Part shown: positions 18,838-20,595 of the stretch, piece after piece
Numbering within the stretch: the first letter of the stretch is position 1
Layout of the letters: each line of letters opens with the position of its first letter
DNA from: a virus
Length of the DNA: 20,595 bases
Virus record (IMG/VR): IMGVR_UViG_3300023429_000011
Coordinates: 1 to 20,595 of that record
Direction: 5' to 3' (one strand)
Translations under genes and position numbers: made by a program
The notes under the pieces: model-generated
The model's input: the letters and a program-made list of their open reading frames with translations, nothing else
Database searches by the model: none
Told to the model about the DNA's origin: nothing

Positions 18838-19110
18838 TTACAAGTCCTTCAAAGCATAGTTGACACCGTCTTTAAAACCTTTTTTGCGACCTTCAGAGGC
18901 CCCTACTTCAAAGCCGTCTTTATAAGCCTCTTCGTACTCTGTACTATATTGAGAAGTAGAAGCTGCGCTACAAGCTTCTTCAAGGTCTTGTAAACCATCC
19001 CCCATTATTTCAATAAAACTTTGAAAAGACATGTCGTTCATCTTTTGATAAAACTTATCAAAAGCTTTTTGCACCATCACTTGCGCAGACACTGTTACAG
19101 TCATAGTCAT
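18838..19110 (-). CDS. Hypothetical helical protein
   Basis: This 90-residue protein (MTMTVTVSAQVMVQKAFDKF, FQSFIEIMGDGLQDLEEACS, then YEEAYKDGFEVGASEGRKKG) ends in a Gly/Lys/Asp-rich region with a short EGxxxGxxxGxxxA periodicity, typical of surface-exposed amphipathic helices. No family is recognised. Its ATG overlaps the upstream stop as ATGA. Confidence 0.65.
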   Translation of the reverse strand: MTMTVTVSAQVMVQKAFDKFYQKMNDMSFQSFIEIMGDGLQDLEEACSAASTSQYSTEYEEAYKDGFEVGASEGRKKGFKDGVNYALKDL

Positions 19111-19280
19111 ACCCTCCAGATATAGGTCGAATTTCCGTCTTCATCAGTAAGCTCTCCGTCGGACCCTACATCTTCCCGAAAAAGTTTTTCCATAAGGTCT
19201 TTAGCTTCTTCTAGGTTATCTGCGTTAATTTCACCGCCGATTATTCCGAATTCACCTTCAAACCACCACTCATAAGTCAT
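19107..19280 (-). CDS. 57-residue acidic protein
   Basis: A short frame starts at ATG 19280 and ends at a TGA that overlaps the next ATG (ATGA at 19110-19107). The upstream context is CTTATGACTTATG, so initiation is probably coupled to the previous gene. The product (MTYEWWFEGEFGIIGGEINA, DLMEKLFREDVGSDGELTDE, ending TYIWRV) is strongly acidic with several Trp residues. It is not recognised. Perfect packing between neighbours supports it. Confidence 0.65.
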   Translation of the reverse strand: MTYEWWFEGEFGIIGGEINADNLEEAKDLMEKLFREDVGSDGELTDEDGNSTYIWRV

Positions 19281-19285
19281 AAGTT

Positions 19286-19582
19286 TTACTCCACAATAAA
19301 GTATTGATTAGTTGTTGGGTCATAGGTCCACCCATCTTCACTTAAGGCATCATCCTTAGACACTGACTTGAGCTCACCTAACTGGTCAATGTCACCACTA
19401 GAATAGACAAGGCTTGCGAGTGTCCGCTTAGAGGTACGACCGTTAGAGGTGTTAGTGAGTTTCAAGATGGACTCTTGCCCAGAGGTAAACCCCAGGGTTG
19501 CCACATGGTTGTTGAAGTCTGCTTCATTGCACAAGAAAGAATACTCCATCACACCAAGGTAGCTACCAATTAGGGTTTTCAT
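19286..19582 (-). CDS. Hypothetical protein
   Basis: ATG 19582 is chosen because GGAGG lies five bases upstream; an ATG four codons earlier overlaps that site. The 98-residue product (MKTLIGSYLGVMEYSFLCNE, GFTSGQESILKLTNTSNGRT, VYSSGDIDQLGELKSVSKDD, ending YFIVE) appears globular with mixed strands. No family is recognised. It belongs to the early run of small genes. Confidence 0.65.
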   Translation of the reverse strand: MKTLIGSYLGVMEYSFLCNEADFNNHVATLGFTSGQESILKLTNTSNGRTSKRTLASLVYSSGDIDQLGELKSVSKDDALSEDGWTYDPTTNQYFIVE

Positions 19583-19609
19583 CCTACCCTCCATCTTACC
19601 AAGGGCCTT

Positions 19610-19690
19610 TTAGGTGTCCATATGCCGCAAGAACTTGGCAAGAGTATGCACATCGGTCACGTTATCAATAGAAAAGATCACATAAGCCAT
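19610..19690 (-). CDS. 26-residue peptide
   Basis: A very short frame starts at ATG 19690 with AAAAGGAAATACT as a strong ribosome binding site and ends at TAA 19610. The product starts MAYVIFSIDNVTDVHTLAKF. It fills the gap between two genes and has a good initiation signal, but it is too short to be certain. Alternatively it is a leader whose translation influences the gene that follows. Confidence 0.45.
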   Translation of the reverse strand: MAYVIFSIDNVTDVHTLAKFLRHMDT

Positions 19691-19720
19691 AGTATTTCCT
19701 TTTACAGTTTATAATGGTTG

Positions 19721-19918
19721 TTAGTTTTTAAGCCTAGCTTCTTCACAAACTTTTTCAAACTTGTTGAACAGCTCTTCAAACTTCCAGTAGTAAAGGCGGC
19801 GGATACCGTCTAGAACTTGCATAGCTTCTTGATCTTCACTGTTTTTAGACAAGAAATTAAGATCTTCACAAATTTCCCAACAAGCCATAATTGGCCCTTC
19901 TAGTTCATAAGGCTTCAT
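19721..19918 (-). CDS. Hypothetical small helical protein
   Basis: This 65-residue protein (MKPYELEGPIMACWEICEDL, QEAMQVLDGIRRLYYWKFEE, FEKVCEEARLKN) is charged and mainly helical with three cysteines. Initiation is at ATG 19918 behind AAAGGAAGTAACT. Not recognised. Confidence 0.65.
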   Translation of the reverse strand: MKPYELEGPIMACWEICEDLNFLSKNSEDQEAMQVLDGIRRLYYWKFEELFNKFEKVCEEARLKN

Positions 19919-19941
19919 AGTTACTTCCTTTAGATAATTTA

Positions 19942-20103
19942 TTACAGGTCTTTTTCTAGGCTTAAGAATTGATCAGAGTCAATTACATAACTACAACCTT
20001 TTAAAAAGTATTCAAAGTGTTGCAGAACTTCGTCTAGTGAAAGGTCTTGCTTGTGTAACTTTAAAGTTACCGTATAGTCTTTATCAGTGTGAGTAAACTT
20101 CAT
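19942..20103 (-). CDS. 53-residue hypothetical protein
   Basis: A short frame starts at ATG 20103, 7 bases after the stop of the upstream gene. The product (MKFTHTDKDYTVTLKLHKQD, LSLDEVLQHFEYFLKGCSYV, ending SLEKDL) resembles small proteins with LDEVLxHFExFLKGCGY that I recall from many marine and cyanobacterial phages, where they remain uncharacterised. It has one strand pair and one amphipathic helix. Conservation of the pattern is the main support. Confidence 0.7.
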   Translation of the reverse strand: MKFTHTDKDYTVTLKLHKQDLSLDEVLQHFEYFLKGCSYVIDSDQFLSLEKDL

Positions 20104-20109
20104 ATCTAA

Positions 20110-20361
20110 TTACCAATCCTTCGCTACTTCAAAAAATTTAATAACGTGCTTAAGTGCAGCTATATCTAAAAGCAGTTCCTTGTATTCCCTTTGTTGTTCT
20201 TTTGAAAACTTAATCTCACTCTTAAAACCAAGACGATCTAACTCATAAGAGTTAAGTGCTAACCGAAGTCGAACAACCGTTACAGCATCTTCAAAGTCGT
20301 AAATTCCGTCAGACCGTTCGAGTTCTTTATAAACTTCACTTAACATTCTATTCATTGTCAT
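20110..20361 (-). CDS. Hypothetical helical protein
   Basis: ATG 20361 is chosen because GAGGAG lies seven bases before it; a TTG at 20379 would include that site. The 83-residue product (MTMNRMLSEVYKELERSDGI, DAVTVVRLRLALNSYELDRL, EYKELLLDIAALKHVIKFFE) is predicted to be almost all helical. It overlaps the end of the upstream gene by 14 bases. Not recognised. Confidence 0.65.
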   Translation of the reverse strand: MTMNRMLSEVYKELERSDGIYDFEDAVTVVRLRLALNSYELDRLGFKSEIKFSKEQQREYKELLLDIAALKHVIKFFEVAKDW

Positions 20362-20595
20362 AGTTTTGCTCCTCTGCAAGTTTAATTAGTTGATTACACC
20401 CATCAATAGCATCTTGTCCCATTACATCTGGGCAGTAACCCAAGTATGCAGACAAAACCATGCGGGCATATAGTTCACCGAGAAAGTTAGTTTCATACTC
20501 TTCAAGCAAATCCTTGTTTACAGTGGCTGCCTCAAGATCGGCAAACAACATCGGCAAAAGTCTAGCTGCAACTGTATTAACTGCCTGTTTTTTAA
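20348..20595 (-). CDS. Hypothetical protein, C-terminal part (5' end outside the window)
   Basis: The frame stays open to the last base of the window without a convincing start: the residues before the internal TTG and ATG (KKQAVNTVAARLL) read on smoothly, so the gene most likely begins beyond 20595. The visible part (MLFADLEAATVNKDLLEEYE, LGELYARMVLSAYLGYCPDV, DGCNQLIKLAEEQNYDNE) is helical. Not recognised. Its stop lies inside the next gene. Confidence 0.6.
   Translation of the reverse strand, partial: KKQAVNTVAARLLPMLFADLEAATVNKDLLEEYETNFLGELYARMVLSAYLGYCPDVMGQDAIDGCNQLIKLAEEQNYDNE

Overview
The window is a contiguous piece of a tailed double-stranded DNA phage genome (Caudoviricetes). 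Every supported gene is read from the minus strand, so transcription runs from base 20595 towards base 1. Genes are packed tightly, with many TAATG and ATGA stop/start overlaps. The protein families (T7-gp4-type primase-helicase, FEN-type exonuclease, MazG, class II ribonucleotide reductase, DUF5872, marine-type tail fibres) look like those of marine environmental phages. Small DUF1127 and DUF1289 proteins point, by inference, to a proteobacterial (perhaps alphaproteobacterial) host. No DNA polymerase, RNA polymerase, portal or capsid gene is in the window, so the morphotype cannot be fixed.

Layout in the direction of transcription. (1) 20595-18600: a run of small, mostly unrecognised early genes, several under 60 residues. 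(2) 18602-12164: nucleotide and DNA metabolism, with MazG, 5'-3' exonuclease, a GIY-YIG nuclease, a membrane protein, primase-helicase, a small zinc-ribbon protein, adenosylcobalamin-dependent ribonucleotide reductase (NrdJ type) and a DUF1289 protein. (3) 12283-10376: small proteins including a DUF1127 protein and a glutaredoxin, closed by a strong rho-independent terminator (10292-10372). (4) 10284-9570: a gene-free stretch with tRNA-Arg(UCU), tRNA-Leu(UAA), a tRNA-like element without a readable anticodon, a structured region with a predicted pseudoknot (9763-9938) and a 14-bp direct repeat. (5) 9569-7083: packaging module (probable small terminase, small membrane protein, a 25-residue peptide, DUF5872 protein, large terminase). 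(6) 7055-1: a very basic histone-like protein, then virion and tail-fibre genes, including a 983-residue fibre with ten propeller-like repeats arranged as 5+5, a tail-assembly chaperone and further fibre-tip genes.

How it works together: MazG, ribonucleotide reductase and glutaredoxin would supply dNTPs. Primase-helicase, exonuclease and the GIY-YIG nuclease would replicate and process DNA. The two tRNAs read A/T-rich codons (UUA, AGA), which fits an AT-rich phage in a host with different codon preference.

The least ordinary signals are non-coding. One is a 176-base structured element, probably an RNA, between the tRNAs and the terminase operon. Another is a short repeat (GATACCTGACG followed by TTAAAGAA or a close variant) found four times, three of them at gene ends and in three different reading frames. 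A third is the tRNA-like element whose anticodon arm is replaced by a long hairpin.
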